A DNA stretch of 64,000 nucleotides from Pseudomonas sp. SORT22 (GCF_018417635.1 NZ_CP071007.1:1860501-1924500), one strand, 5' to 3'. Shown: positions 36,476 to 45,674, numbered from the stretch's first letter. Notes: generated by a model not told the origin, from the letters alone. Numbers and translations are program-made.

Positions 36476-37294
36476 TTATTTGAACCTTCGCTCTACACCT
36501 TTCTCGACCAGAATCTTCGCCGCAATCTCTTCCACGGAGAAATGCGTGGAGTTGATGTGCGCAATGTTCTCGCGGCGGAACAGGTTCTCCACTTCACGCA
36601 CTTCGAACTCGCACTGGGCAAAGCTTGCGTAGCGGCTGTTGGGCTTGCGCTCGTGGCGGATGGCGGTCAGGCGGTCGGGGTCGATGGTCAGGCCGAACAG
36701 CTTGTGCTGGTGGTTTTTCAGGGCCTGGGGCAGTTGCAGACGCTCCATGTCATCTTCGGTCAGCGGGTAGTTGGCCGCACGGATGCCGAATTGCATGGCC
36801 ATGTACAGGCAGGTCGGGGTCTTGCCGCAACGCGACACGCCTACCAGGATCAAGTCGGCCTTGTCGTAGTAGTGGGTGCGCGCGCCATCGTCGTTGTCGA
36901 GAGCGAAGTTGACCGCCTCGATGCGTTCCATATAGTTGGAATTGCCGCCGATCGAGTGGGATTTGCCCACCGAATAGGACGAATGGGCGGTCAGTTCCTG
37001 TTCCAGCGGGGCCAGGAAGGTCGAGAAGATGTCGATCATGAAGCCGTTGGAGGTGGCGAGGACCTCGCGGATATCCTGATTGACGATGGTGTCGAAGATG
37101 ATCGGACGGACACCGTCTTTCTCAGCGGCGCTATTGATTTGTTGTACCATCACCCGCGCTTTTTCTACGCTGTCGATGTACGGACGCGTGAATTTATTGA
37201 ACGGAATGGTATCGAACTGCGCTAGAAGACTCTGTCCCAGCGTCTCGGCGGTAATGCCGGTGCCATCGGAGATAAAGAAAGCAGATCGTTTCAT
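36476..37294 (-). CDS. ppsR: PEP synthase regulatory protein PpsR (bifunctional kinase/pyrophosphorylase)
   Basis: A 272-residue DUF299 protein that inactivates PEP synthase by ADP-dependent phosphorylation and reactivates it by phosphorolysis. '[19 protein letters not shown]' at the N-terminus and the P-loop-like '[15 protein letters not shown]' near residue 150 are the family marks. The ATG at 37294 gives [11 protein letters not shown]; the open frame continues 27 codons upstream across the ppsA promoter region and is not family-like. It is divergent from its target ppsA, as in other proteobacteria. Confidence 0.95.
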   Translation of the reverse strand: MKRSAFFISDGTGITAETLGQSLLAQFDTIPFNKFTRPYIDSVEKARVMVQQINSAAEKDGVRPIIFDTIVNQDIREVLATSNGFMIDIFSTFLAPLEQELTAHSSYSVGKSHSIGGNSNYMERIEAVNFALDNDDGARTHYYDKADLILVGVSRCGKTPTCLYMAMQFGIRAANYPLTEDDMERLQLPQALKNHQHKLFGLTIDPDRLTAIRHERKPNSRYASFAQCEFEVREVENLFRRENIAHINSTHFSVEEIAAKILVEKGVERRFK

Positions 37295-37331
37295 TTGCGC
37301 CTTGGGCCTTAAGCTGGTGACGAATCTTGGA

Positions 37332-37337
37332 TATGAT
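37332..37337 (+). promoter_or_regulatory. Candidate -10 box of ppsA
   Basis: TATGAT just upstream of the dyad at 37340-37355, placing the dyad about at the transcription start. The -35 is unclear (TGGTGA or similar). Low-confidence prediction. Confidence 0.35.
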
Positions 37338-37339
37338 AG

Positions 37340-37355
37340 GTTCGGTTTACCGAAC
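37340..37355. promoter_or_regulatory. Dyad operator candidate in the ppsR-ppsA intergenic region
   Basis: GTTCGGTTTACCGAAC: seven-base arms (GTTCGGT / ACCGAAC) with a two-base centre. It lies between the divergent starts (37294 and 37471), 46 bases from ppsR and 115 from ppsA. A site of this quality suggests a dimeric repressor; carbon-responsive control of gluconeogenesis is plausible but the regulator is not identifiable here. Confidence 0.6.
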
Positions 37356-37470
37356 ACTGCGTTCGGCATTCTCACTTATTTTCCAGGTCCAGGCCACAAG
37401 CGCCCGGCCAAGCCAGAGCTGGCAGGCGGGCGACCTGAGCTTTTCCAACACAGTTAGTGGAGAGATCACC

Positions 37471-39846
37471 TTGGTAGAGTACGTAGTTTCCCTCGATAAG
37501 CTCGGCGTCCATGATGTAGAGCATGTGGGGGGCAAGAACGCATCCCTCGGCGAGATGATCAGTAACCTCGCGGGCGCCGGTGTCTCGGTCCCCGGCGGCT
37601 TTGCCACTACGGCTCAGGCGTATCGTGACTTTCTCGAGCAGAGCGGCCTGAACGCCCAGATCCACGCTGCCCTCGACGCGCTGGACGTTGACGACGTCAA
37701 CGCCCTGGCCAAGACCGGTGCGCAGATCCGCCAGTGGATCATGGAGGCCGAGTTCCCCGAGCGCCTGAACGCCGAAATCCGCACTGCCTTCGCCGAAATG
37801 TCCCAGGGCAACCCGAACATGGCCGTGGCCGTGCGCTCCTCGGCCACTGCCGAAGACCTGCCGGACGCCTCGTTCGCCGGCCAGCAGGAAACCTTCCTGA
37901 ACATCCGCGGCGTCGACAACGTCATCCGCGCCGCCAAGGAAGTGTTCGCCTCGCTGTTCAACGACCGTGCCATTTCCTACCGCGTGCACCAGGGCTTCGA
38001 CCACAAGCTGGTGGCCCTGTCGGCCGGCGTGCAGCGCATGGTCCGCTCGGAAACCGGCACTGCCGGCGTAATGTTCACCCTCGACACCGAGTCGGGCTTT
38101 CGTGACGTGGTGTTCATCACCGGCGCCTACGGCCTGGGTGAAACCGTCGTTCAGGGTGCAGTCAACCCCGACGAATTCTACGTGCACAAAGGCACCCTGG
38201 AAGCCGGCCGCCCGGCGATCCTGCGCCGCAACCTGGGCAGCAAGGCGATCAAGATGGTCTATGGCGAAGAAGCCAAGGCCGGTCGTTCGGTCAAGACCGT
38301 CGATGTCGACAAGGCCGACCGCACCCGTTTCTGCCTGAGCGACGCCGAAGTCAGCGAGCTGGCCAAGCAGGCGATGATCATCGAGAAGCACTACAAGTGC
38401 CCGATGGACATCGAATGGGCCAAGGACGGTGACGACGGCAAGCTGTACATCGTTCAGGCCCGCCCTGAAACCGTGAAAAGCCGCGCCCAGGCCAACGTCA
38501 TGGAGCGTTACCTGCTCAAAGAGACCGGCACCGTGCTGGTCGAAGGCCGCGCCATCGGCCAGCGCATCGGCGCCGGCAAGGTGCGGATCATCAAGGACGT
38601 CTCGGAGATGGACAAGGTCCAGCCCGGCGACGTACTGGTTTCGGACATGACCGACCCGGACTGGGAGCCGGTGATGAAGCGCGCCAGCGCCATCGTCACC
38701 AACCGTGGCGGGCGTACCTGCCACGCGGCGATCATTGCCCGTGAACTGGGTATTCCGGCGGTGGTTGGTTGCGGCAACGCCACCCAGCTGCTCAAGGATG
38801 GCCAGGGCGTGACCGTGTCGTGCGCCGAAGGCGATACCGGCTTCATCTTCGAAGGTGAGCTGGGCTTTGACGTGCGCAAGAACTCCGTCGACGCCATGCC
38901 GGAGCTGCCGTTCAAGATCATGATGAACGTCGGCAACCCGGACCGCGCCTTTGATTTTGCCCAGCTGCCCAACGCCGGTGTCGGCCTGGCGCGCCTGGAA
39001 TTCATCATCAACCGCATGATCGGCGTGCACCCCAAGGCGCTGCTCAACTACGCAGGCCTGCCTGCCGAGCTCAAAGAGAGCGTCGACAAGCGTATTGCCG
39101 GCTACAACGACCCGGTCGGCTTCTACGTCGAGAAACTGGTCGAGGGCATCAGCACCCTGGCGGCGGCGTTCTGGCCGAAGAAGGTCATCGTGCGCCTGTC
39201 GGACTTCAAGTCCAACGAATACGCCAACCTGATCGGCGGCAAGCTCTACGAGCCGGAAGAAGAAAACCCGATGCTGGGTTTCCGCGGTGCTTCGCGCTAC
39301 ATCAGTGAAACCTTCCGTGACTGCTTCGAGCTCGAATGCCGCGCCCTCAAGCGCGTGCGCAACGAGATGGGCCTGACCAACGTCGAGATCATGGTGCCGT
39401 TCGTGCGCACCCTGGGCGAGGCCAGCCAGGTTGTCGACCTGCTTGCCGAAAACGGCCTGGCCCGCGGTGACAACGGCCTGCGCGTGATCATGATGTGCGA
39501 ACTGCCGTCCAACGCCATCCTCGCCGAAGAGTTCCTCGAGTACTTCGATGGCTTCTCCATCGGCTCCAACGACCTGACCCAGCTGACCCTGGGCCTGGAC
39601 CGCGACTCGGGGATCATTGCGCACCTGTTCGACGAGCGTAACCCTGCTGTCAAGAAGCTGCTGGCCAATGCCATCCAGGCCTGTAACAAGGCTGGCAAGT
39701 ACATCGGCATCTGCGGCCAGGGCCCATCCGACCACCCGGACCTGGCCAAATGGCTGATGGAACAGGGCATCGAAAGCGTCTCGCTGAACCCGGACTCGGT
39801 CCTCGAGACCTGGTTCTTCCTGGCTGAAGGCCAGGCCGCGAACTGA
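37471..39846 (+). CDS. ppsA: Phosphoenolpyruvate synthase
   Basis: A 791-residue enzyme making PEP from pyruvate and ATP in gluconeogenesis. Domains in order: N-terminal ATP-grasp-like nucleotide-binding ('[15 protein letters not shown]', '[20 protein letters not shown]'), the swivelling phosphohistidine domain ('[20 protein letters not shown]', catalytic His), and the C-terminal PEP/pyruvate TIM barrel ('[19 protein letters not shown]', '[20 protein letters not shown]', '[11 protein letters not shown]'). The start is TTG at 37471 with GGAGAG seven bases upstream, giving [20 protein letters not shown] after the initiator and the usual length. Activity is set by PpsR, encoded divergently. Confidence 0.97.
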   Translation: MVEYVVSLDKLGVHDVEHVGGKNASLGEMISNLAGAGVSVPGGFATTAQAYRDFLEQSGLNAQIHAALDALDVDDVNALAKTGAQIRQWIMEAEFPERLNAEIRTAFAEMSQGNPNMAVAVRSSATAEDLPDASFAGQQETFLNIRGVDNVIRAAKEVFASLFNDRAISYRVHQGFDHKLVALSAGVQRMVRSETGTAGVMFTLDTESGFRDVVFITGAYGLGETVVQGAVNPDEFYVHKGTLEAGRPAILRRNLGSKAIKMVYGEEAKAGRSVKTVDVDKADRTRFCLSDAEVSELAKQAMIIEKHYKCPMDIEWAKDGDDGKLYIVQARPETVKSRAQANVMERYLLKETGTVLVEGRAIGQRIGAGKVRIIKDVSEMDKVQPGDVLVSDMTDPDWEPVMKRASAIVTNRGGRTCHAAIIARELGIPAVVGCGNATQLLKDGQGVTVSCAEGDTGFIFEGELGFDVRKNSVDAMPELPFKIMMNVGNPDRAFDFAQLPNAGVGLARLEFIINRMIGVHPKALLNYAGLPAELKESVDKRIAGYNDPVGFYVEKLVEGISTLAAAFWPKKVIVRLSDFKSNEYANLIGGKLYEPEEENPMLGFRGASRYISETFRDCFELECRALKRVRNEMGLTNVEIMVPFVRTLGEASQVVDLLAENGLARGDNGLRVIMMCELPSNAILAEEFLEYFDGFSIGSNDLTQLTLGLDRDSGIIAHLFDERNPAVKKLLANAIQACNKAGKYIGICGQGPSDHPDLAKWLMEQGIESVSLNPDSVLETWFFLAEGQAAN

Positions 39847-39953
39847 TGCGCTGAACCGGAGCCTTCACCTGGCGGTTACGCCGGTGAGGGTTCCGACCGT
39901 ATTCCAGGGCGTGTTCCAGTGATGGATCTCGCCCTTTTTTGTGCAAGAACCCT

Positions 39954-40943
39954 ATGCAAAGCAGCAGTACCCTTTTTCCCGTGGCCTTGCTCAGTGCCGA
40001 GCGCCGTGGCGACCTGAGCGAGGACGTGTACCGGATCAAAGCCGGTAACAGCCCGGATCGCAGCGTCGAGCTGGCGCTCACCCGCCTGGGCATGGCCGAT
40101 CAAGCCGAGGTGCGTGGCACCCCGGTCATTCTGCTGCACGGCAGCTTTTCCAACCGGCGCTTCTGGTATTCGCCCCGGGGCATTGGCCTGGGCGCCTACC
40201 TGGCGCGCGCCGGTTTCGATGTGTGGATCCCGGAGATGCGCGGCCACGGCCTGTCGCCGCGCAACCATGGCTATCGCAACAACCGCGTGGCTGACTATGC
40301 CCGTTACGACCTGCCGGTAATTGCCGCGTTCGTCTGCGAGCAGGCCGGCAGGCCTGCGCACTGGATCGGTCACTCGCTGGGCGGTACCACCCTGGCGGCG
40401 GCCCTCGGTGGCCAGTACCTGGGCGCCGAGCAGGTGGCCGGCGTGGCGTTCTTCGGTACCCAGGTCAGCCGAACCTACTGGCCACTGAAGCTGCCGCCGG
40501 TGGAGTGGGGCGGGCGCCTGCTGCTCAAGCGCTTTGCGCAGATTTCCGGCTCGCGGCTCAAGCGCGGCCCGGAAGACGAGCCGATTGGCCTGGCGCTGGA
40601 AAGCATGCGCTGGTTCGGTCTGTTTGGCCGCTTTGGCGACAAGGATCGCGACTGGTGGGCGGGGCTGGCCGAAGTTGATGTGCCAGTGCTGGCGGTGGCC
40701 GGCGCGGGTGATCACCAGGACCCGGTGTGGGCCTGTCGCAAGCTGTTCGAGCAACTGGGCAGCGAGCACAAGCAGTTTGTCCGCCTGGGCCGTGAGGAGG
40801 GCTTCGACAACTTTGGTCATGTCGACATGCTGGTCAGCAAGCCGGCGCAGGCGCAGGTGTGGCCGTTGGTCGAGCGTTGGTTGCAGGATCCGCTGGCGGC
40901 GTTGCTGCCGGAGGCGGCGCAGGCCGTTTCGCCGGCGAGCTGA
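39954..40943 (+). CDS. Alpha/beta-fold hydrolase (lipase/esterase-like)
   Basis: A 329-residue protein: oxyanion-loop 'VILLHGSFSNRRFW', 'IPEMRGHGLSPRN', nucleophile elbow GHSLGG (Ser in 'HWIGHSLGGTTLAAALGG'), acid residue candidate in 'VAGAGDHQDPVW' and catalytic His in 'NFGHVDMLVS'. This is a complete Ser-Asp-His triad. No signal peptide is seen, so it is probably cytoplasmic. A TTG at 39939 would add five residues. It sits between ppsA and rraA as in other pseudomonads (annotated there as an esterase/lipase); the substrate is unknown. Confidence 0.85.
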   Translation: MQSSSTLFPVALLSAERRGDLSEDVYRIKAGNSPDRSVELALTRLGMADQAEVRGTPVILLHGSFSNRRFWYSPRGIGLGAYLARAGFDVWIPEMRGHGLSPRNHGYRNNRVADYARYDLPVIAAFVCEQAGRPAHWIGHSLGGTTLAAALGGQYLGAEQVAGVAFFGTQVSRTYWPLKLPPVEWGGRLLLKRFAQISGSRLKRGPEDEPIGLALESMRWFGLFGRFGDKDRDWWAGLAEVDVPVLAVAGAGDHQDPVWACRKLFEQLGSEHKQFVRLGREEGFDNFGHVDMLVSKPAQAQVWPLVERWLQDPLAALLPEAAQAVSPAS

Positions 40944-41085
40944 TGCCGTTAAGATATGACGATTGTGAAGGTTTTGGTCATTTTTGGGTTTTTCAGCGAG
41001 CATCTGTTCGCTGATTCCTTGCCCAAGGTGACCGCAACGGCAGTGACGTGTAGCCTTGGGCCTAAAGCCGCATCGCCGGGCCTCG

Positions 41086-41098
41086 TTCACTGAGTGAA
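41086..41098. promoter_or_regulatory. Palindrome upstream of rraA
   Basis: TTCACT-G-AGTGAA, perfect 13-base palindrome, 41 bases before the rraA ATG. It could be an operator; no regulator is identifiable. Confidence 0.35.
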
Positions 41099-41139
41099 AC
41101 TGCGACATTCATCGTCTCGATAATCGACAGGAGTTTCCC

Positions 41140-41628
41140 ATGCATTACATCACCCCCGATCTGTGCGACGCCTACCCGGAACTGGTGCAGGTGCTGGAGC
41201 CGATGTTCAGCAACTTCGGCGGCCGCGACTCCTTCGGGGGTGAGATCGTCACCATCAAGTGCTTCGAGGACAACTCGCGGGTAAAAGAGCAGGTCGAGCT
41301 CGATGGCACCGGCAAGGTCCTGGTGGTCGATGGCGGCGGTTCGCTGCGCCATGCCCTGCTCGGCGACATGCTCGCCGAAAAGGCGGCGAAGAATCACTGG
41401 CAAGGCCTGGTGATCTACGGATGCGTGCGTGATGTCGATGTCCTGGCACAGACCGACGTTGGCGTCCAGGCCCTGGCCAGCCACCCGCTCAAATCGGTAC
41501 GCCGCGGTGTTGGCGAACTCAACATCCCCGTGACCTTTGCCGGCGTGACCTTCCGTCCGGGCGAATACATCTACGCCGACAACAATGGCGTGATCGTCTC
41601 GCCAAGCCCGTTGAAAATGCCTGAGTAA
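41140..41628 (+). CDS. rraA: RraA family protein (regulator of RNase E activity A)
   Basis: A 162-residue protein matching RraA throughout: '[20 protein letters not shown]', '[20 protein letters not shown]', '[20 protein letters not shown]', '[20 protein letters not shown]'. RraA trimers bind RNase E and inhibit mRNA decay; related proteins are 4-hydroxy-4-methyl-2-oxoglutarate aldolases, and the G-D-x20-R-D pattern ('GDML...GCVRDVD') of the catalytic class is present, so enzymatic activity cannot be excluded. AGGAG precedes the ATG; cmaX follows after 28 bases. Confidence 0.93.
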   Translation: MHYITPDLCDAYPELVQVLEPMFSNFGGRDSFGGEIVTIKCFEDNSRVKEQVELDGTGKVLVVDGGGSLRHALLGDMLAEKAAKNHWQGLVIYGCVRDVDVLAQTDVGVQALASHPLKSVRRGVGELNIPVTFAGVTFRPGEYIYADNNGVIVSPSPLKMPE

Positions 41629-41656
41629 AGCTCTGAAACCGGTCAGTGGGGTAGGG

Positions 41657-42652
41657 ATGTTCGAGGAAGAAAACGCGCAATGGGGGCTGGTGCATGCCCT
41701 GGTGCTGGATGGAAAAGGCGGTGCCCGTGCGATCGCCCGAACTGAACTGGACGCCCTTGCGTTGCAGCCCCAGGAAAGCCTGTGGCTGCACTGGGACCGC
41801 AGCCACCCGCAAACCCGCACCTGGTTGCGCCACGACAGCGGCCTGAACGAGTTTGCCTGCGACCTGTTGCTGGAAGAAAACACCCGTCCACGCCTGCTGC
41901 CCCTGCCGGATGCGCAGATGCTGCTGTTTTTGCGCGGGGTCAACTTAAACCCCGGCGCTGAACCCGAAGACATGGTCTCGGTGCGCATCTTCGCCGAGGC
42001 CCAGCGGGTGATCTCGCTGCGCCTGCGGCCGTTGCGCGCCAGTGACGAGCTGCTCCAGCAACTGGCCGAAAATCGAGGGCCGAAGACCGCCTCCGAACTG
42101 CTGCTGAGCATGGCCCAACTGCTGACCGAAAAGGTCCAGGCGCTGATCAGCGACCTCTCGGAAGTGGTTGACGGCGAAGAAGAGCAGCTTGAAGCCGACA
42201 AGCGCTATGCCCCGGACCAGGGCAGCCTGCAGCAGATCCGCCGGCGTGCGGCGGGGCTGCGGCGGTTTCTCAACCCGCAGCGGGAAATCTACGCACAACT
42301 GGCGCGCAACAAGTGGAGCTGGTTCGCCGCCGACGATGCCGACTACTGGAACGAGCTCAACAACAGCCTGACCCGCTACCTCGAAGAGCTGGATCTCACC
42401 CGTGAGCGCGCCGCCCTGGTGCTCGAGAGCGAGGACCGGCGCCGCAGCGAGCGGATGAACCGGACCATGTACCGCTTCGGTATCATCACCTGCATCTTCC
42501 TGCCCATGAGTTTCGTCACCGGGCTTCTGGGCATCAACGTCGGCGGCATTCCCGGCTCCGACAGCCCCTACGGCTTTCTGTTCGCCAGCCTGCTGGTACT
42601 GGCCCTGGCGTTGGGGCAATGGTGGCTGTTCCGCCGCCTGCGCTGGGTGTGA
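41657..42652 (+). CDS. cmaX: CorA/ZntB-like metal transporter CmaX
   Basis: A 331-residue CorA-superfamily protein: a large cytoplasmic N-terminal domain with long helices, two C-terminal membrane helices and between them 'GLLGINVGGIPGSDSPYGF', the GxN-type signature of ZntB-like members (GINVGG rather than GMNFE). It likely moves Zn2+ or Mg2+. In Pseudomonas it opens the cmaX-crfX-cmpX operon upstream of sigX-oprF, a block tied to envelope stress. The gap to crfX (99 bases) is larger than elsewhere in the group and could hold a second promoter. Confidence 0.9.
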   Translation: MFEEENAQWGLVHALVLDGKGGARAIARTELDALALQPQESLWLHWDRSHPQTRTWLRHDSGLNEFACDLLLEENTRPRLLPLPDAQMLLFLRGVNLNPGAEPEDMVSVRIFAEAQRVISLRLRPLRASDELLQQLAENRGPKTASELLLSMAQLLTEKVQALISDLSEVVDGEEEQLEADKRYAPDQGSLQQIRRRAAGLRRFLNPQREIYAQLARNKWSWFAADDADYWNELNNSLTRYLEELDLTRERAALVLESEDRRRSERMNRTMYRFGIITCIFLPMSFVTGLLGINVGGIPGSDSPYGFLFASLLVLALALGQWWLFRRLRWV

Positions 42653-42751
42653 AGATGAAATCTGTGAACATGCAGTCACAAACTGCCTGGGCGGTTCATG
42701 TGACCCGTTGTCTGGCGACCTCGTCTTTGACAGATATTGCGCGAGGTGCCT

Positions 42752-43000
42752 ATGCACGATCCGTTTGAAGAATCCCTGCGAGACCTGCTCAAGGCATCGC
42801 CGTCCGGTCAGGACCGCGACGACGACGCCTGCCTGGGCCGGGTCCTGAAAACCGCCAACCGCCAGGTTGGCGCGGGCGATCTGTTCAGCCTGCTGGGCCG
42901 CTGGAGCCAGGCGCTGATGATTGCCGTGAACAATGGCTCGGCGCATGTCGCGCCGGTGCGCCGTAACGCTACCGCCCGTAAAGCTGATAAGGCCGATTGA
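42752..43000 (+). CDS. crfX: CrfX protein
   Basis: An 82-residue soluble protein, MHDPFEESLRDLLKASPSGQ at the start, with a positively charged C-terminus (RRNATARKADKAD). GAGGT lies five bases before the ATG at 42752; the frame is open 15 bases further. Identified by position between cmaX and cmpX and by similarity to CrfX/CfrX of other pseudomonads. Its function is unknown; the operon is linked to AlgU/SigX envelope stress. Two bases separate it from cmpX. Confidence 0.88.
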   Translation: MHDPFEESLRDLLKASPSGQDRDDDACLGRVLKTANRQVGAGDLFSLLGRWSQALMIAVNNGSAHVAPVRRNATARKADKAD

Positions 43001-43002
43001 AT

Positions 43003-43827
43003 ATGGAACTTGATCTCTGGACCCAGAGCCTGGTCACCGCGATGACAGCGTTGTGGACCAAAGTGGCGAACTTCATCCCCAACCTGTTCGGCGCCCTGGT
43101 TGTGGTGCTGCTCGGTTTCGTCGTGGCCAAGCTGCTCGACACCCTGTTGTCGAAATTGCTGGCCAAGCTCGGCCTGGATCGCCTGATGGGCGGCACCGGC
43201 CTGACCAAGATGCTCAGCCGGGTCGGCATCCAGGTGCCGATCTCGACCCTGATCGGCAAGATCGTCTACTGGTTCGTGCTGCTGATTTTCCTGGTTTCTG
43301 CCGCTGAATCCCTGGGCCTTGAGCGCGTCTCGGCGACCCTCGACATGCTCGCCCTGTACCTGCCGAAGGTGTTCGGTGCGGCGCTGGTACTGCTGGCCGG
43401 TGTGTTGCTGGCGCAACTGGTCAACGGCCTGGTACGCGGCGCCGCCGAAGGCATCGGCCTGGAATATGCCGCAGGCGTCGGGCGCATCGCCCAGGGCCTG
43501 GTGATTATCATCAGTATCTCGGTGGCAATCAGCCAGCTTGAGGTCAAGACCGACCTGCTCAACCATGTGATCGTCATCGGTTTGATTACCGTTGGTCTGG
43601 CCGTAGCGCTGGCCATGGGCCTGGGCAGCCGGGAAATCGCCGGGCAGATCCTGGCCGGAATTTACGTGCGTGAACTGTATCAAGTGGGCCAACAAGTGCG
43701 GATTGGCGAGGTCGAAGGGCAGATCGAAGAGATCGGCACGGTCAAGACGACCCTGCTGACCGATGATGGCGAACTAGTGTCGTTGTCCAACCGGATTCTG
43801 CTTGAGCAGCGAGTCAATAGCCGCTAA
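43003..43827 (+). CDS. cmpX: CmpX, small-conductance mechanosensitive channel-like protein
   Basis: A 274-residue membrane protein with about five helices: 'FIPNLFGALVVVLLGFVVAK', 'TLIGKIVYWFVLLIFLVSAA', 'YLPKVFGAALVLLAGVLLAQ', 'VIVIGLITVGLAVALAMGLG', then a C-terminal beta domain ('GQQVRIGEVEGQIEEIG') typical of MscS-like proteins. 'GLGSREIAGQILAGIYVREL' is the conserved junction. CmpX is reported to affect SigX activity in P. aeruginosa. It lies 90 bases upstream of sigX, with a strong hairpin between them. Confidence 0.9.
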   Translation: MELDLWTQSLVTAMTALWTKVANFIPNLFGALVVVLLGFVVAKLLDTLLSKLLAKLGLDRLMGGTGLTKMLSRVGIQVPISTLIGKIVYWFVLLIFLVSAAESLGLERVSATLDMLALYLPKVFGAALVLLAGVLLAQLVNGLVRGAAEGIGLEYAAGVGRIAQGLVIIISISVAISQLEVKTDLLNHVIVIGLITVGLAVALAMGLGSREIAGQILAGIYVRELYQVGQQVRIGEVEGQIEEIGTVKTTLLTDDGELVSLSNRILLEQRVNSR

Positions 43828-43853
43828 CCGGGCAAATCCTGCTAATGTATGCC

Positions 43854-43886
43854 GCCGCAAAAATGCCCCAGGCAGGGGTATGCGGC
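43854..43886 (+). promoter_or_regulatory. Two-stage hairpin in the cmpX-sigX gap
   Basis: Outer arms GCCGCA / TGCGGC and inner arms CCCC / GGGG with a five-base loop (AGGCA). No T-run follows, so not a classical terminator. It lies 32 bases before the TTG start of sigX and could modulate sigX expression. Confidence 0.4.
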
Positions 43887-43917
43887 GACATTGACCTGAC
43901 TGTCGGCCAGATCCGTT

Positions 43918-44508
43918 TTGAATAAAGTTCACTCGCTGCCCATGCGTTACGACCCCCGCGAGCTCACTGATGAGGAGTTGGTGGCGCGTTCGCATGAGGA
44001 GCTGTTTCATGTTACTCGCGCGTATGAGGAGCTCATGCGCCGCTACCAACGGACCCTTTTTAACGTCTGTGCACGTTATTTAGGGAACGATCGGGATGCT
44101 GACGATGTCTGTCAGGAGGTGATGCTCAAGGTGCTCTATGGGCTGAAGAACTTCGAGGGCAAATCGAAGTTCAAGACATGGCTCTACAGCATCACCTACA
44201 ACGAATGCATCACCCAGTACCGCAAGGAGCGGCGCAAACGTCGACTGATGGATGCCTTGAGTCTTGATCCACTCGAGGAGGCCTCGGAAGAGAAGGCGCC
44301 AAAACCGGAAGAGAAAGGCGGGCTGGACAAATGGCTAGTGCATGTCAATCCGATTGACCGCGAGATTCTGGTGCTTCGATTTGTCGCAGAACTGGAATTT
44401 CAGGAAATCGCCGATATCATGCACATGGGCCTGAGCGCAACGAAAATGCGGTACAAGCGTGCGCTTGACAAGCTACGTGAGAAATTTGCGGGCCTTGCTG
44501 AAACTTAG
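43918..44508 (+). CDS. sigX: ECF sigma factor SigX
   Basis: A 196-residue extracytoplasmic-function sigma factor: region 2 'RYQRTLFNVCARYLGNDRDA' through 'FEGKSKFKTWLYSITYNECI', and region 4 'PIDREILVLRFVAELEFQEI' through 'ATKMRYKRALDKLREKFAGL'. The start is TTG at 43918 (MNKVHSLPMRYDPREL), which gives the standard length; the Shine-Dalgarno is weak, so translation is probably low. It directs oprF and fatty-acid/envelope genes in Pseudomonas. No anti-sigma gene is adjacent. The coding sequence uses rare codons (for example TTA in 'RYLGN') and is less GC-biased than its neighbours. Confidence 0.96.
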   Translation: MNKVHSLPMRYDPRELTDEELVARSHEELFHVTRAYEELMRRYQRTLFNVCARYLGNDRDADDVCQEVMLKVLYGLKNFEGKSKFKTWLYSITYNECITQYRKERRKRRLMDALSLDPLEEASEEKAPKPEEKGGLDKWLVHVNPIDREILVLRFVAELEFQEIADIMHMGLSATKMRYKRALDKLREKFAGLAET

Positions 44509-44533
44509 TAGCGCGCAAATATCTCTAACGTAC

Positions 44534-44557
44534 CGGCAAGTTCTGCTAGACTTGCCG
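44534..44557. promoter_or_regulatory. Inverted repeat in the sigX-oprF gap, overlapping a putative ECF promoter
   Basis: CGGCAAGT-TCTGCTAG-ACTTGCCG, perfect eight-base arms. The right arm runs into CGTC (44556-44559), the kind of -10 element used by ECF sigma factors, 59 bases before the oprF ATG. It may be part of the SigX-dependent oprF promoter or a weak terminator of sigX; no T-run follows. Confidence 0.5.
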
Positions 44558-44618
44558 TCGAGTTGTCCCCCGGATGTTGGTGGGACTGCTTAACTATCAC
44601 CAGATGGGGATTTAACGG

Positions 44619-45656
44619 ATGAAATTGAAAAACACCTTGGGCTTGGCCATTGGTTCTCTTGTAGCCGCAACTTCCTTCGGCGCTCTGGCACAAGGCCAAG
44701 GCGCAGTCGAAATTGAAGGCAACGTCACCAAGCAGTACTACGACAGCGAACGTAACTTCAAGAACGACGGCACCAATCCTGGTGTTCGCCTCGGTTACTT
44801 CCTGACCGACGACCTGTCCCTGGACCTGGGCTACAACGAGACTCACAACGCTCGTGGCGAAGTCTTCAACAAAGACATCAAAGGTTCCAAGGCCAAGCTG
44901 GACGCTACCTACCACTTCGGTACCGTCGGCGACGCTCTGCGTCCATACGTTTCGGCTGGTTTCGCTCACGAAAGCCTGGGTCAAGCTACCCGTAACGGCC
45001 GTGACCACTCCACCTTCGCCAACGTTGGCGCTGGCGCCAAGTGGTACATCACCGACATGTTCTTCGCCCGTGCTGGCGTTGAAGCCATGTACAACATCGA
45101 CAACGGCAACACCGAGTGGGGTCCGACCGTTGGTCTGGGTCTGAACTTCGGTGGTAGCGGTGGCAAGGTTGAAGCCGCTCCTGCTCCAGTCGCTGAAGTC
45201 TGCTCCGACAGCGACAACGATGGCGTCTGCGACAACGTCGACAAGTGCCCTGACACCCCAGCCAACGTTACCGTTGACGCTGATGGCTGCCCAGCTGTTG
45301 CTGAAGTCGTCCGTGTTGAGCTGGACGTCAAGTTCGACTTCGACAAGTCGGTCGTCAAGCCAAACAGCTACGGCGACATCAAGAACCTGGCTGACTTCAT
45401 GAAGCAGTACCCACAGACCACCACCACTGTTGAAGGTCACACTGACTCCGTCGGTCCTGACGCTTACAACCAGAAACTGTCTGAGCGTCGTGCAAACGCC
45501 GTTAAGCAAGTTCTGACCAACCAGTACGGTGTTGAGTCGAACCGCGTTGAGTCGGTTGGCTACGGTGAAACCCGTCCGGTTGCTGACAACGCCACCGACG
45601 CTGGTCGCGCTGTTAACCGTCGCGTAGAAGCACAAGTAGAAGCCCAAGCCAAGTAA
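44619..45656 (+). CDS. oprF: Major outer membrane porin OprF
   Basis: A 345-residue outer-membrane protein: signal peptide MKLKNTLGLAIGSLVAATSF cleaved after 'GALA', an eight-stranded N-terminal barrel (about 25-185), a Cys-containing linker ('CSDSDNDGVCDNVDKCPDTP') and an OmpA-type peptidoglycan-binding domain ('KFDFDKSVVKPNSYGDIKNL', 'VEGHTDSVGPDAYNQKLSER'). It anchors the envelope and forms a slow porin. Codon use is shifted to GCT, GTT and GGT compared with its GC-ending neighbours, as expected for one of the most abundant proteins. It lies downstream of sigX and ends at a strong bidirectional terminator. Confidence 0.98.
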   Translation: MKLKNTLGLAIGSLVAATSFGALAQGQGAVEIEGNVTKQYYDSERNFKNDGTNPGVRLGYFLTDDLSLDLGYNETHNARGEVFNKDIKGSKAKLDATYHFGTVGDALRPYVSAGFAHESLGQATRNGRDHSTFANVGAGAKWYITDMFFARAGVEAMYNIDNGNTEWGPTVGLGLNFGGSGGKVEAAPAPVAEVCSDSDNDGVCDNVDKCPDTPANVTVDADGCPAVAEVVRVELDVKFDFDKSVVKPNSYGDIKNLADFMKQYPQTTTTVEGHTDSVGPDAYNQKLSERRANAVKQVLTNQYGVESNRVESVGYGETRPVADNATDAGRAVNRRVEAQVEAQAK

Positions 45657-45674
45657 TTGGTCCAGGCGCTACTG

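Noticed and set aside
37372..39735. Nearly 800-codon open frame antisense to ppsA
   Set aside because: It is the shadow of PpsA third-position GC bias; there is no ribosome site or recognisable domain.
40975..41010. T-rich stretch with CAGCGA/TCGCTG arms after the hydrolase gene, considered as a terminator
   Set aside because: The T-rich part precedes the hairpin on the transcribed strand and no U-run follows it, so it does not fit a Rho-independent terminator for that gene.
44521..44560. TAAC (44526) plus CGTC (44556) as a SigX promoter
   Set aside because: The spacing between the two elements is about 26 bases, too long for an ECF promoter; only the CGTC near the dyad is retained as a weak candidate.
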